NCBI RefSeq assembly: GCF_026586625.1 | Contig: NZ_JAODIW010000008.1 | Span: 489,796 to 553,795 of the forward strand | Source: Halobium salinum | GTDB taxonomy: Archaea; Halobacteriota; Halobacteria; Halobacteriales; Haloferacaceae | Reading direction: 5' to 3' | DNA: 64,000 bases | Part shown: in pieces, positions 1-9,275 of the stretch | Numbering within the stretch: the first letter of the stretch is position 1 | Layout of the letters: each line of letters begins with the position of its first letter | Translations under genes and position numbers: made by a program | Notes under the pieces: model-generated | The model's database searches: none | Seen by the model: only the letters and a program-made list of their open reading frames with translations | Told to the model about the DNA's origin: nothing

Positions 1-683
1 GAGAGATGTTCGCTGAACGTCGACACCGAGACGTCGAGTGCCGCCGCGACCTCGGCGGAACGAGCCTCCTTCGGCTGAGCGAAGTACCCCATCTCGTGGG
101 CAGTTCGGAGCACCTCGTACTGTCGGTCCGTGAACGCCGTCCGGTCGACGACCACGAGCTCCCCGCCGCCGTCCGGCGTCGACCGAGTGAGCCGGCGAAT
201 GCGGACGGCTCCACAGTGGGACCGAAGGTCCTCGACCACCGAACGCACGACCGACACGTCCGGTGCGACGAACGATACGACGAGTTCGTCGGACTCGGTT
301 CGGAGCCCTCGAACGGGACAGCCGTGGTCGGGAATGCGCCCACACGGACACTCCCCGTCGGCGGTGAACCGGTACACTGTCCGTCCACCGTCCTCGAACA
401 CGGGCTCGAAGTCGGACGCCTGATCCGGATTGGACGCCTGATCGGGGTCGGACGCCCGATTGGAGTCCGCTGTCGGACTGGAGTCGGACGTCCGGCTGGA
501 ATCGAATACCGGACTCGTCCCGTCGGACCGACCGAGGGTGACTTCCCCGACGAGCCCACCGCCGGCGTCTTCGGAACGTCGGTCCGTCGAAACCGATTCC
601 ACCTCGGCCTCGCAGCGCAGGTCGGCAACCGGACAGGAGTCGGCGTCGCCGACTGCTACCTGTACGTAGATACCGGAGCCCAT
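1..683 (-). CDS. HTH_10 (bacterio-opsin-activator-type) regulator, partial: C-terminus beyond left edge
   Basis: Reading leftward from an ATG at 683 gives an open frame to the window edge (227 codons, no stop). The N-terminus starts MGSGIYVQVAVGDADSCPVA, a form common in haloarchaeal HTH_10 regulators. A cysteine-containing stretch (GECPCGRIPDHGCPVRG) follows mid-protein. From about residue 185 the sequence TDRQYEVLRTAHEMGYF and a helix with AEVAAALDVSVSTFSEHL match the HTH_10 DNA-binding domain. Residues 60-95 are an Asp/Ser-rich linker of near-repeats (SNPDQAS, SDPDQAS). It is transcribed divergently from the substrate-binding protein gene at 971, so local regulation is possible but unproven. 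The extreme C-terminus of the helix-turn-helix is cut off. Confidence 0.85.
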   Translation of the reverse strand, partial: MGSGIYVQVAVGDADSCPVADLRCEAEVESVSTDRRSEDAGGGLVGEVTLGRSDGTSPVFDSSRTSDSSPTADSNRASDPDQASNPDQASDFEPVFEDGGRTVYRFTADGECPCGRIPDHGCPVRGLRTESDELVVSFVAPDVSVVRSVVEDLRSHCGAVRIRRLTRSTPDGGGELVVVDRTAFTDRQYEVLRTAHEMGYFAQPKEARSAEVAAALDVSVSTFSEHL

Positions 684-816
684 GCTTCGACGACACGGCC
701 CCTGGTACAAGTCCGAATCGAACCGCAGCGACCCACGCCGGGACCGGTCGCGCCGGAGGTGTGAGCTCCGCCGGAACCGTCGACTTCGACCGGCGCCCCG
801 AAGGTGAAAAATGTGC

Positions 817-841
817 TTTACCGAGGGACTCACACGGTAAA
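817..841. promoter_or_regulatory. Inverted repeat TTTACCG-N11-CGGTAAA in divergent intergenic region
   Basis: A perfect 7-bp inverted repeat lies between the divergent genes at 683 (minus) and 971 (plus), about 130 bp upstream of the latter. Its position and symmetry fit an operator for a dimeric regulator. No TATA box could be tied to it firmly, so the role is inferred. Confidence 0.3.
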
Positions 842-970
842 ACGAGCGTTTCAGCGTACAGCAGGTACTTGACTCTCGGTCGATAGGTTCGTCAATATGC
901 TCGGCGCGCGGTCCCGACCCACCGACCGTGGGACGCGCTCACGTCGCGTCGCCGTGCACGCACGACAACG

Positions 971-2851
971 ATGACAGACGACAACCTCCACCGACGACGG
1001 TTCCTCAAGGCGACGGGGAGCGCGGCGGCCGCAGTGGCTGTCGCTGGCTGTACAGGCGGCGACTCCTCCGGTAACGAGTCCGGCGGCTCGACGAACGAGA
1101 GCGAGACCACCGGCACCGGCGGGAGCAACGAGTCCACCAGCGGCGAGGGGACGCAGGACGTCGAGGTCGACGGCGACACGCTCAGCCTCGTCAACTCCAC
1201 GATGACGACGCTGGACCCGGTCGCGTCGACCGACACTGCCTCCGGGACGGTCATCACGCAGGTGTTCGACGCGCTGATGAACTACCCGAACGGCGAGACC
1301 AGCGTCGAGAACCTCCTCGCGTCGGAGTACCAGAACTCCGAGGACTTCCAGACGTACACGTTCACGCTGAAGGACGCGACGTTCCACAACGGCGACTCGG
1401 TCACCGCACAAGACTTCGTCTACTCGTTCAAGCGGCTGGCCGCGTCGCCCAACTCGAAGCGTTCGTACTTCATCCTCGACTCCCTCGGGGTCAAACACGA
1501 GACCGAGGAGGACAGCGAGGGCAACGAGGTCCTGAAGCCCGACTCGCTCGGCGTCACCGCCGAGGACGAGAAGACGCTCACGGTTGAGCTCTCCCAGCCG
1601 TTCCACTCCGCACTGGAGATGCTCGCGTACTCCTCCTTCGCGGCGGTTCCGCAGGGCGCGGTCGGCGAGACGCCCGCCGACGAGGTCGGTAGCGACGGGC
1701 AGCCGACGACGACGTACAACGAGTTCGCGACGAGCAACCCGGTCGGCGCCGGCCCCTACACCTTCGATACGTGGGAGCAGGGGACCGAGGCCGAAGTCTC
1801 GGCGTACTCGGACTACCACGACGGGGAGCCGGCGAACGCCGGCGTCCACTGGCAGATCATCGAGGACACGTCCGCGCGTTACAACTTCGCGATGAACAAG
1901 AACGCGGACATCTTCGGCATCCCGTCCTCGAAGTACGACCCCAACAAGGTCAGCATCGAGAACACGGACGACAAGGGCCGGAAGTTCGGCACCTACGGGA
2001 GCCTGCGTAACGGCGACACGGCCAACTACATGTCGACGCCGCTCATCAACACCTTCTACATCGGCTTCAACATGCAGGCCGTCCCGAAGGAGGTCCGGCA
2101 GGCGTTCGCCTACGTCATGAACCAGCAGACGATGGTTCAGCAGGTGTTCAAGGGGCGCGGGAAGCCCGCATACCACCTGACCCCGCCGCCGGTGTTCCCG
2201 AACGAGAACTACGACCAGCACGCCGAGGAGAACTACCCGTACGGGTACAACGAGTCTCAGATCGACCAGGCGCGGCAGGTCATGGAGGAGGCCGGCTACG
2301 GACCGGACAACATGTACGAGGTCCAGTGGACCCAGTACGACTCCACCGTCTGGGAGGAGATGGCGAAGATTCTCCGCGACCAGCTCCAAGCGGCCCACAT
2401 CAAGATGAGCATCGAGAAGGCACCGTTCTCCACGCTCGTCAAGCGCGGGACGAACGGCAATCTCGAGGCGTACACCCTCGGGTGGATCGCCGACTGGCCC
2501 GCGGCGGACAACTTCATGCAGCTCATCAACCCGCCGCAGACGGACACCTCGACCTCCGACGCCATCTCGTACATCAACTGGTCCTCGGACAACGGCTCGG
2601 CGGCGAACACGGCCAAGGAGGCGTTCACGAAGGTCCAGAACAACCTCGCGCCGACGGATTCGGCGAAGCAGACCCGGAACGAGGCGTACCTCACGATGGA
2701 GGAGGCCAACTGGGAGGACGTCGGCTTCCTCAACGTCTACCACCAGACCGGCGAACGCTTCTGGTACGACTCGGTCGAGTACCCGCCGTTCGGCGGCATG
2801 GACTACAGCCGCCAGAAGTACGACGACGTGAAGGTCGACCGCTCCGACTGA
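971..2851 (+). CDS. ABC transporter substrate-binding lipoprotein, peptide/oligopeptide (SBP family 5) type
   Basis: 626 aa. The N-terminus HRRRFLKATGSAAAAVAVAG is a Tat signal ending in a lipobox (AGC at about residue 35), followed by a Gly/Ser/Asn-rich linker to about residue 75, so the mature protein should be a lipoprotein on the outer face of the membrane. The rest is a full-length SBP_bac_5 domain (LVNSTMTTLDPVAS at the start; KDATFHNGDSVTAQDFVYSF near residue 140), the family that delivers oligopeptides and similar ligands to Dpp/Opp permeases. No permease or ATPase gene is adjacent. A paralogue lies at 4975. The ligand cannot be told from sequence. A T-rich tract follows the stop. Confidence 0.93.
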   Translation: MTDDNLHRRRFLKATGSAAAAVAVAGCTGGDSSGNESGGSTNESETTGTGGSNESTSGEGTQDVEVDGDTLSLVNSTMTTLDPVASTDTASGTVITQVFDALMNYPNGETSVENLLASEYQNSEDFQTYTFTLKDATFHNGDSVTAQDFVYSFKRLAASPNSKRSYFILDSLGVKHETEEDSEGNEVLKPDSLGVTAEDEKTLTVELSQPFHSALEMLAYSSFAAVPQGAVGETPADEVGSDGQPTTTYNEFATSNPVGAGPYTFDTWEQGTEAEVSAYSDYHDGEPANAGVHWQIIEDTSARYNFAMNKNADIFGIPSSKYDPNKVSIENTDDKGRKFGTYGSLRNGDTANYMSTPLINTFYIGFNMQAVPKEVRQAFAYVMNQQTMVQQVFKGRGKPAYHLTPPPVFPNENYDQHAEENYPYGYNESQIDQARQVMEEAGYGPDNMYEVQWTQYDSTVWEEMAKILRDQLQAAHIKMSIEKAPFSTLVKRGTNGNLEAYTLGWIADWPAADNFMQLINPPQTDTSTSDAISYINWSSDNGSAANTAKEAFTKVQNNLAPTDSAKQTRNEAYLTMEEANWEDVGFLNVYHQTGERFWYDSVEYPPFGGMDYSRQKYDDVKVDRSD

Positions 2852-2888
2852 GCCCGACTCGACGGGCTACCGTCCACCGCTGGCGACG

Positions 2889-2897
2889 TTTCTTTTT
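2889..2897 (+). terminator. T-rich terminator after substrate-binding protein gene
   Basis: The tract tttcttttt lies 38 bp after the stop of the upstream gene, in otherwise GC-rich DNA. Oligo-T is the usual archaeal termination signal. Confidence 0.5.
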
Positions 2898-3207
2898 GAA
2901 CACGAGATCGAGAGAAGCGTCGCTGTATCGCACCCCTGCATTGATGTCAGAATGCAAACTGAACGCGTGTTCTCCAAACGTATAAGTTGGGGACGTGCGT
3001 TCGTTCGCCCGTCGACACGGTCCCCGCTTGAAACCGACCCAGGTCGGTCCCTTCCCCATCGACCGACCGTTCACCCGCGGTGTACGCGGCCGTGTCGACA
3101 CCGACCGCTGTCATCCCACCACAGCTGTCGTCTCGACACGGCGGCTCACGCCGCCGTCCGTTTTCGGAGCCCAGTTGGTAGGCCACGTCGCTGAGACCTG
3201 AGACCGG
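2898..3207. other. Intergenic, no gene recognised
   Basis: About 310 bp between the terminator and the converging stop at 3208. Open frames here have no recognisable protein character. A TATA-like string (acgtataagttgg, about 2979-2991) precedes no plus-strand gene; it could drive a short RNA, but nothing else supports that. Confidence 0.5.
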
Positions 3208-3909
3208 TCAGACCGTCTCGAACTGCCGCCGCGCTTCACGCGTCGCTCGACGCGTCACCACCGTCTCGGCCCGGCGCATCGTCCGAATCGCCTCGTCGGT
3301 GTACTCGACGGTGACCGTCGGGACGCCGCGACCGAGCGGACCGAGTTGGAGTACCTCACCGGGGTCGAAGCTGGCGACGAACGCGAACGCCTCGCGGTCC
3401 GCGACCACCGGGTCGGTGAAGGAGAGCGCCGTCTCGAGCAGCGACCGAGCCGCGTCGGCGTCGAGGGAGTCCCGGACAGCCGGCCAGAACTCGTCTTCCG
3501 GCGACTCGACCGGCGGGCGAGCGGCTTCGACGAGCCGGCGATGACGCTCTAACAGGCGCTCCCGGGCGGCTTCGCGGCGCTCGCGGGCGAGGTCCTCGCG
3601 CAGCGCGTCGTAGAACCCGTCGTGAGCGAGGAGGTCGTCGGCGCGGTCCGAGACCGAGTCGTCGGACTCCGCGACGTCGAGGACGACCGCGAACCCGTCG
3701 AGCACGTCCCGGCGGGTCGCGTCGAGTTCCGGGCGGACCACGTGGCGTCTGAGCGCCCCTTCGCGCCCGAGCAGGCGGTCGACCACCGCACCGCCGGGAC
3801 CACGGACGCCACCTCGGAGGGCGGCCGCGACGCTGAACTCGTCGGCGGCGACATCTATCAGGTCGTCGACGTACCGTTCGATGCCGCGCTCGACCGCGGT
3901 ACGACTCAT
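3208..3909 (-). CDS. Conserved-looking haloarchaeal protein of unknown function
   Basis: 233 aa from ATG 3909 (MSRTAVERGIERYVDDLIDV). An upstream in-frame start at 3975 would add 22 residues of uncharacteristic composition, so the internal ATG is preferred. The protein is soluble, acidic and mostly helical (a long Arg/Glu helix around residues 105-135), with a C-terminal beta-containing stretch (GRGVPTVTVEYTDEAIRTMR). No catalytic motif, metal site or membrane segment is visible and I do not recognise the family. It converges on the substrate-binding protein gene to its left. Confidence 0.7.
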   Translation of the reverse strand: MSRTAVERGIERYVDDLIDVAADEFSVAAALRGGVRGPGGAVVDRLLGREGALRRHVVRPELDATRRDVLDGFAVVLDVAESDDSVSDRADDLLAHDGFYDALREDLARERREAARERLLERHRRLVEAARPPVESPEDEFWPAVRDSLDADAARSLLETALSFTDPVVADREAFAFVASFDPGEVLQLGPLGRGVPTVTVEYTDEAIRTMRRAETVVTRRATREARRQFETV

Positions 3910-4092
3910 ACGCGGTCGAGGGGCGGGAACGGAATGAGCCTGACGCCCGTCGCTGACGAGTCCGACTCCCGGCACCGGACGAGAACGACGCGCACACCAG
4001 TCGGGAACCGGACTTACTCGCGGGTTATCGTCCGGGTTACTCTCTGGTCCGCGAAACTACTTATTCGGAAACGTGACATTCTTGGGTAGAGG

Positions 4093-4635
4093 ATGGAGAC
4101 CGACTCACACACCGCGTCCGGCGTCCGGTCGAGCCGTCGTCGGCCCCGACCGTGGCCCGTTCGGCGCATCGGCCTGGCGAACCTGCTGGTCGTCGTCGCG
4201 GCGCTCGGCGACGTGTTGACCACCTACGTCATCCTGACGACGCCCCGCTCGGAGGGGAACGTCGTGCTCAACGCGCTGGCCAGACGGGGCGTCGGCGTCG
4301 CCATGTTCGCGTTCGTGGGGTTCTGTCTCGTGCTCGTCGGGGTCGCGCTGCTGGAGCGCGGCTGGCTCTCCGACGTGGCCGGGACGTACGTTCTGCTCGC
4401 GATGGGGTTCTCCACGGTGAACAACGCCGTCGCCTTCGCCACCGGTGTGGTTCCGCTCTCCCATCTCTTCGCCGACCCCGCGACGGCCATCGCCTACGGG
4501 TTCCCCCTCTGTGGGCTCGCCCTCGGGACGTGGCGGGCCTACCGTCGCCGCGGGACGCTCCCGTGGCGGGAGGTGCTGTCGGTGTCGGCCGCCGTCGTCG
4601 CCGCCGTCGTCGCTCTTCCCATCCTCCTGGCCTGA
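4093..4635 (+). CDS. Small polytopic membrane protein, DUF5658-like
   Basis: 180 aa. After a basic cytoplasmic N-terminus (about residues 1-28) there are four to five hydrophobic segments, at about 30-50, 72-92, 97-118, 130-146 and 160-180. The first carries GDVLTTYVILTTPRSEGN, which resembles the D-x-x-T-T ... E-x-N pattern of DUF5658-type haloarchaeal membrane proteins. Function is unknown. It stands alone between unrelated genes. An AT-rich stretch (aaactacttattcgg, around 4055-4070) at leaderless distance may be its promoter. Confidence 0.75.
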   Translation: METDSHTASGVRSSRRRPRPWPVRRIGLANLLVVVAALGDVLTTYVILTTPRSEGNVVLNALARRGVGVAMFAFVGFCLVLVGVALLERGWLSDVAGTYVLLAMGFSTVNNAVAFATGVVPLSHLFADPATAIAYGFPLCGLALGTWRAYRRRGTLPWREVLSVSAAVVAAVVALPILLA

Positions 4636-4907
4636 TCGGCCGGTCTCGGAGGTCCGACGCTCCATCCGCGCTCGTTCTCGGTGCGCTCGCCGGTCGACGT
4701 CGCCCGCGACCGACTGCGCACGCCAACCGATTCCGTTCGTTGGTCGGCTCCGACCCCCGGCCTGTCGTCGGCTCCTCACTCTACCACCGACCGACCGGAC
4801 CGGCCGTGAGTGGGAGGTCCGGACGAGGGTGCCGCGAGGCTGAATCGTCGACTTCAGTCACCCCGACGCATTTAGGGCAGAGGTGAGTTAGGCCCCTATG
4901 CCGTACT
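4636..4907. other. Intergenic, no gene recognised
   Basis: About 270 bp upstream of the second substrate-binding protein gene. I see no credible coding region or RNA gene. A possible promoter element (acgcatttagggc) lies near 4866-4878. Confidence 0.5.
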
Positions 4908-4922
4908 GTGATACGGTATCAC
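4908..4922. promoter_or_regulatory. Perfect palindrome GTGATAC-G-GTATCAC, likely operator
   Basis: Seven-bp arms flank one central base, about 50 bp upstream of the start of the second substrate-binding protein gene. The site is well placed to control that gene. It is not shared with the first paralogue, whose upstream region carries a different inverted repeat. Confidence 0.45.
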
Positions 4923-4974
4923 GGGACGTGGGTGCGAATCGAGACAGTATCGACCGGAGCGCGGGGTGGTCGGC

Positions 4975-6825
4975 GTGACCGACGCCGAGGAGTCCGTCTC
5001 CCGACGACGGTTCCTGCAGGCGACCGGTGGGACGGCCGCGGCGGTCGGCCTCGCCGGCTGTACCGGCGGGAACGACGACGCCGGCGGTGGGGGCGGCGGT
5101 GACGGCACCGAGACGGCCGCCACGAACACCACCGCGACGACGGACGGAACGACCGAGTCCGGCGGCGAGGGGACACCCGAGGGGACGCTCAACCTCGTCA
5201 ACGCGACGATGGACACGCTCGACCCGGTGGCCGCGGCCGACACGGCCTCGGGCGAGGTCATCCAGCAACTGTACGACGGGCTGACGAACTACGTCAACGG
5301 GACGACGGCCGTCGAACCGTTGCTCGCGAAGGGGTTCGAGGCCAGCGACGACTACACGACGTACACGTTCGACCTGCAGAAGGGGGCGACGTTCCACGAC
5401 GGGAGCGAGGTCACCGCGGAGGACTTCGTGTACGCGTTCGAGCGACTGGCCGGGTCGGAGAACTCCCGCCGGTCGTACTTCATCCTCGACTCGCTGTCGG
5501 TCGAACACGACACGGAGGGCGAGGAGTACAAGCCCGGGTCGCTCGCGGTCGAAGCCGTCGACGACTACACCCTGAAGCTGTCGCTCTCGAAGCCGTTCCA
5601 CGCCACGACCGAGATGCTCTCGTACTCCTCGTTCGCGGCGGTACCCCAGGGAATCGTCGGCGACGTCGAGGGTCACGACGGGCAGGTCCGGTACGAGCAG
5701 TTCGCGACCGCCTCCCCGACCGGCGCGGGCCCGTTCGAGTTCGAGACGTGGGAGCAGGGGACCGAGGCCGAGGTCTCCCGCTACGACGACTACTACGACG
5801 GAGATGCGAACGTAGAGCGTATCCACTGGCAGATAATCTCGGACCCGAACGCGGCCTACAACTACGGCCAGAACCGGAACTCGGACGTCGTCAGCATCCC
5901 GACCTCGAAGTACGACCCGAGCAAGGTTCAAGTCGAGGAGACGGACGACAAGGGCCGGAAGTTCGGCACCTACGGACCGCTGCGAAACGGGGAGACGGCA
6001 CAGTACATGGCGGCGCCGCAGATCGGCACCTACTACGCCGGGTTCAACATGCAGGCGGTGCCCAAGCCGGTGCGACAGGCGTTCGCCTACGTGCTGAACC
6101 AGGAGCTGATGGTCGACCAGGTGTTCAAGGGGCGCGGCCAGCCGGCGTACCACCTGACGCCGCCGCCCATCTTCCCGAACCAGAACTACGAGCAGCACGC
6201 GGAGGAGTACCCCTACGGGTACGGCGAGTCGAACATCGAGAAGGCGAAGCAGGTCATGGAAGAGGCCGGGTACGGGCCGAACGACCAGTTCGAGCTCAAC
6301 TGGACGCAGTACGACTCGAACACCTGGGAGTCGATGGCGAAGATTCTCCGCGATCAGCTCTCGGCGGCGCACGTCTCGATGAGCATCGAGAAGGCGCCGT
6401 TCTCCACGCTGCTGAAGCGCGGCCGGAACGGGAACCTCGAGGCGTACTCGCTCGGATGGATCGCCGACTGGCCCGCGCCGGACAACTTCATGCAGCTGCT
6501 GAACCCGCCACAGACGGACACGTCGAGTTCCGACGCCATCATGTACACGAACTGGTCGTCGGAGACCGGCAGCGCGGCGGAAGCGGCGGAGAGCGCGTAC
6601 AACGAGATTGTCGACAACCTCGCGCCGACGGACGCGGCGAACCGGGCGCGCAACGAGGCCACGCTCGCGATGGAGGAGGCCAACTGGGAGGACGTCTCCG
6701 TCGCGCCCGTCTACCACAGCGTCGACGAGCGGTTCTACTACGACTGGCTGGAGATCGAACCGTTCGGCGGCATGGGACCGAGCCGACAGAAGTACACCGA
6801 CGCACGGATTACCAACGGGGAGTAG
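4975..6825 (+). CDS. ABC transporter substrate-binding lipoprotein (SBP family 5), paralogue of 971-2851
   Basis: About 616 aa from GTG 4975 (MTDAEESVSRRRFLQATG), chosen because it aligns with the paralogue's N-terminus; GTG 4966 is also possible. It has a Tat signal, a lipobox (LAGC) and a Gly/Asp/Thr-rich linker, then an SBP_bac_5 domain closely similar to the first copy throughout (shared DNFMQL, NLEAYSLGWIADWP-type and FNMQAVPK blocks). The two genes are probably an old duplication separated by unrelated genes. No permease genes are linked, so the protein must use a transporter encoded elsewhere or have another role. It is preceded by the palindrome at 4908. Confidence 0.93.
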   Translation: MTDAEESVSRRRFLQATGGTAAAVGLAGCTGGNDDAGGGGGGDGTETAATNTTATTDGTTESGGEGTPEGTLNLVNATMDTLDPVAAADTASGEVIQQLYDGLTNYVNGTTAVEPLLAKGFEASDDYTTYTFDLQKGATFHDGSEVTAEDFVYAFERLAGSENSRRSYFILDSLSVEHDTEGEEYKPGSLAVEAVDDYTLKLSLSKPFHATTEMLSYSSFAAVPQGIVGDVEGHDGQVRYEQFATASPTGAGPFEFETWEQGTEAEVSRYDDYYDGDANVERIHWQIISDPNAAYNYGQNRNSDVVSIPTSKYDPSKVQVEETDDKGRKFGTYGPLRNGETAQYMAAPQIGTYYAGFNMQAVPKPVRQAFAYVLNQELMVDQVFKGRGQPAYHLTPPPIFPNQNYEQHAEEYPYGYGESNIEKAKQVMEEAGYGPNDQFELNWTQYDSNTWESMAKILRDQLSAAHVSMSIEKAPFSTLLKRGRNGNLEAYSLGWIADWPAPDNFMQLLNPPQTDTSSSDAIMYTNWSSETGSAAEAAESAYNEIVDNLAPTDAANRARNEATLAMEEANWEDVSVAPVYHSVDERFYYDWLEIEPFGGMGPSRQKYTDARITNGE

Positions 6826-6873
6826 CGCCGGCTTCGGGCCGGCAGTAGCGCCCACGTCGGTCCGTCGGGGCGC

Positions 6874-6879
6874 TTTTTT
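6874..6879 (+). terminator. Oligo-T terminator
   Basis: Six T residues follow a GC-rich stretch (gtcggggcgc) 48 bp after the stop of the second substrate-binding protein gene and just before the next start. Confidence 0.5.
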
Positions 6880-6890
6880 GACGTCGGAGC

Positions 6891-7175
6891 GTGCGTCACA
6901 CCGTGGTTAGCTCTCGTGCGCTCACCGCAGTCGTCGGCCTCGGCGTGAGCCTGTTCGTCAGCGTCGCGGCGTGGGCGTACTTCGACACGCTCCTGGTCTT
7001 CCTGGTCGTCCCGTTCGTGCCGTTGCTGTTCCGGAGACGAGCCACAGGAGAGTCGGAGGACCGAGCCGACGGCCGCGTCTGTCCGGCGTGTGGGTTCCGG
7101 TCGCGCGACCCTTCGGTCGCGTACTGCCCCCGCGACGGGACGAGACTCGAACCGGGCGACCGACGGTCACCCTGA
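6891..7175 (+). CDS. Small membrane protein with C-terminal zinc ribbon
   Basis: 94 aa from GTG 6891; GTG 6903 (MVSSRALTAVV) is an alternative. Two closely spaced hydrophobic segments (about residues 10-28 and 31-46) form a hairpin followed by RRR. A cytoplasmic tail then carries CPACGF ... YCPRDGTRLEP, a two-knuckle zinc ribbon. Such hairpin-plus-ribbon proteins are common and uncharacterised in haloarchaea. Function is unknown. Confidence 0.7.
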   Translation: MRHTVVSSRALTAVVGLGVSLFVSVAAWAYFDTLLVFLVVPFVPLLFRRRATGESEDRADGRVCPACGFRSRDPSVAYCPRDGTRLEPGDRRSP

Positions 7176-7182
7176 CCCGTGT

Positions 7183-7917
7183 CTACGCATCCGTCGCCAA
7201 CCGCTCGCGCTCGCGGCGGAGGATGCCCTCCCACACGCCGAACAGCGCGCTGTCGAGTCCATAGGCGTCGTCGACGCCGCGGACCCACGCGTCGTCGGCG
7301 AACAGCGCCCGCTGGAACCGTCGTACCTGCGGCGAGAGGTCGCCGTCGGCGAGGTAGTGCGACAGCGTCTCCTCTCGGGTTCGGGCGACGAGGTCGGGCG
7401 GCACCTCGACGCCGGACTCGCGGGCGACGTGGACGAACCACTCCAGGTGGAGCAGGGCGTCCGCGACGACGAACCGCTCGGCGAAGCCGAGGTCGCCCAC
7501 GAACCGGGAGGCCGGGCAGCCACCGACGTACACGTCCCGCGGCCGGCTGAACCGCGGCGCCGACACCGGTTCGACGCCGGTCCGCCGGGCGACGGTGCCG
7601 GCGGCCGAGCGAAGCTTCCGCTCGGCGATTCGGCCGAAGGGGAGCAGTCCGAGTTCGTACCAGAGCGGCATCCACTCGCAGTACGGCTCCGTGTAGGTCG
7701 CGTCCGCGAGGAAGTCCGCGGCGACCGACCGGGCCGCTCGGGGGTCGAGGTCGTCGCCGGTTCGGAGCGCGGCGACCGTCTCCGGGTACGCCTCGGGAAA
7801 CGTCCCGAGGTCGAACGCCATCTCCTCGGCCACGTCGTGGACGTACTCGGCGCCGAGGCGATACCAGTCGGCGAAGTCGGCGGGCGTCCGCAACGACAGG
7901 AGCGAGAGCACCGTCAC
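7183..7917 (-). CDS. Conserved-looking haloarchaeal protein of unknown function
   Basis: 244 aa from GTG 7917. Soluble, predominantly helical, with many aromatic residues (WYRLGAEYVHDVAEEMAFDL near the N-terminus; EPYCEWMPLWYELGLLPFG around residue 80). No recognised catalytic motif or signal peptide. It lies downstream of the permease gene at 7974-9275 on the same strand with a 56-bp gap, so co-transcription is possible. I do not recognise the family. Confidence 0.7.
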   Translation of the reverse strand: MTVLSLLSLRTPADFADWYRLGAEYVHDVAEEMAFDLGTFPEAYPETVAALRTGDDLDPRAARSVAADFLADATYTEPYCEWMPLWYELGLLPFGRIAERKLRSAAGTVARRTGVEPVSAPRFSRPRDVYVGGCPASRFVGDLGFAERFVVADALLHLEWFVHVARESGVEVPPDLVARTREETLSHYLADGDLSPQVRRFQRALFADDAWVRGVDDAYGLDSALFGVWEGILRRERERLATDA

Positions 7918-7973
7918 GAGCGGAGTGACGGCCTCGAACGGTTTAGCGGGTCGGATTTCGGAAGTCCGGTCCG

Positions 7974-9275
7974 TCAGCCGTCGCCACCGGGGGTGCCGTC
8001 ACGGGGGGACGAGTCGGGGGGAGTTCCGTCGCCCGCCTCCTCGGCCGCTTGAGCCCCGTCGCCCGCCTCCTCGGCCGCCCGGGCGTCGCCGATTCGCTCC
8101 GCGTCCTCCTCGTCGCGGATGTCGTCGGCTTCGGCGCCGGCCACGTCGAGACCCGCCTCGGACGGGTCGGTCCCGAGCGAGGTCGACCCGACGGCCCGCG
8201 GGAGCGGGTCGCGACCGTCTATCAACTCCGGGAGCACCACGTTCGCCGCCTGGACCACCCCGACGAGGAAGAGCGGGCCGAGAAAGAGCCCGTACCAGCC
8301 GAACACGGTCGCACCGAGGATGTACGACAGCATCGCCATCCCGTCGTGGATGGTCTGCCCCGAGAACTTCCCCCGGATGAACGTCATGGGGAGGATGTCG
8401 AGCAGGAGGAAGGCGGCGACGAGAAACGCCGCAGGCCACCAGAGGGCGGCCGCACCGTTACCCGCCTGCCACGCCTGATAGAACAGGTACGCCGCAGTCG
8501 GGAGGTAGACGACCTTACCGACGACGACCGGGACGAACGTCGCGAGGCCGGTGAGGATGGCGAGGAGCGTCGGGAACGGCATCGTGAGCCCCTGTGGTGC
8601 GACGTACGCGAACCCGTTGTACAACCCCAGGGCGAGCACCGTGACGGCCGCGACGGTGAGGACGTTCCCGAAGTAGACGACTTCGAGGTCGCGGTCGGCG
8701 GCGCTGAGGGCGGCGTACGTCGTCGAGTGTTCCCCCCACTCCTCGCGCACCCAGCCGTGCAGGCGGTGACCGTCGCTGTAGAGGAAGAACGCGAACGTGA
8801 GCGCGAGCCCGAGGTGGAGCAGGCCGGTCGATATCGTTCCGAGCGTCGTCAGAACTGCGTTCACTCCCTGCTGGACGCTCGGAAGTCGGTCGAGCCGACC
8901 GAGGAACTCCATCGGGCTCCGGAGGATAGCGCCCAGCGACTGCTGGTCGCCCGGCAGCCGCTGCAGCACGAACTGGGTCGCGCCGTCGCCGGCGACGCGG
9001 GTGAACTCGCTCCACGCCATGAGTCCCGCGTAGGAGAGCAGGGCGATTGTCGGGACGACGATGAGCAACAGCGTCGCGGCGGCGGCGAGTCCACGAGAGT
9101 CGACGCGCTCGTGCAGGCGCCGGAACATCGGCCGCGCCCCGTAGTAGACGAACAGCCCCATGACGACGGTGCCGACGATGCGCCAGGCGACGAACGCCAA
9201 CACGCCCGCGAGCGCGAACACGACCACCCACCACGCGAGGCGCTCCCGGCTCAGCCCCCACGGTCCCTCGGTCAT
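7974..9275 (-). CDS. AI-2E family transporter (UPF0118/PerM-type membrane protein)
   Basis: 433 aa. The N-terminal hydrophobic pair (about 14-50), the large loop after a third segment (about 65-85), and the C-terminal block of segments with LYNGFAYVAPQGLTMPFPTL and ILGATVFGWYGLFLGPL are typical of the AI-2E/PerM family, whose members export small solutes or act in Na+/H+ exchange. Residues from about 350 form an acidic cytoplasmic tail with an imperfect repeat (AAEEAGDG twice). The substrate is not predictable. The C-terminal repeat is not part of the family core. Confidence 0.88.
   Translation of the reverse strand: MTEGPWGLSRERLAWWVVVFALAGVLAFVAWRIVGTVVMGLFVYYGARPMFRRLHERVDSRGLAAAATLLLIVVPTIALLSYAGLMAWSEFTRVAGDGATQFVLQRLPGDQQSLGAILRSPMEFLGRLDRLPSVQQGVNAVLTTLGTISTGLLHLGLALTFAFFLYSDGHRLHGWVREEWGEHSTTYAALSAADRDLEVVYFGNVLTVAAVTVLALGLYNGFAYVAPQGLTMPFPTLLAILTGLATFVPVVVGKVVYLPTAAYLFYQAWQAGNGAAALWWPAAFLVAAFLLLDILPMTFIRGKFSGQTIHDGMAMLSYILGATVFGWYGLFLGPLFLVGVVQAANVVLPELIDGRDPLPRAVGSTSLGTDPSEAGLDVAGAEADDIRDEEDAERIGDARAAEEAGDGAQAAEEAGDGTPPDSSPRDGTPGGDG

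Noticed and set aside
851..2743. Long open frame on the minus strand opposite the first substrate-binding protein
   Set aside because: Composition is Arg/Val/Leu-rich shadow of the plus-strand gene; no domain or start context.
2952..3194. 80-codon plus-strand frame after the first substrate-binding protein gene
   Set aside because: Arg/Pro/Ser-rich with no recognisable pattern; overlaps other equally poor frames.
4888..6855. 655-codon minus-strand frame opposite the second substrate-binding protein
   Set aside because: Same shadow effect; the plus strand has a Tat signal, lipobox and full SBP domain.
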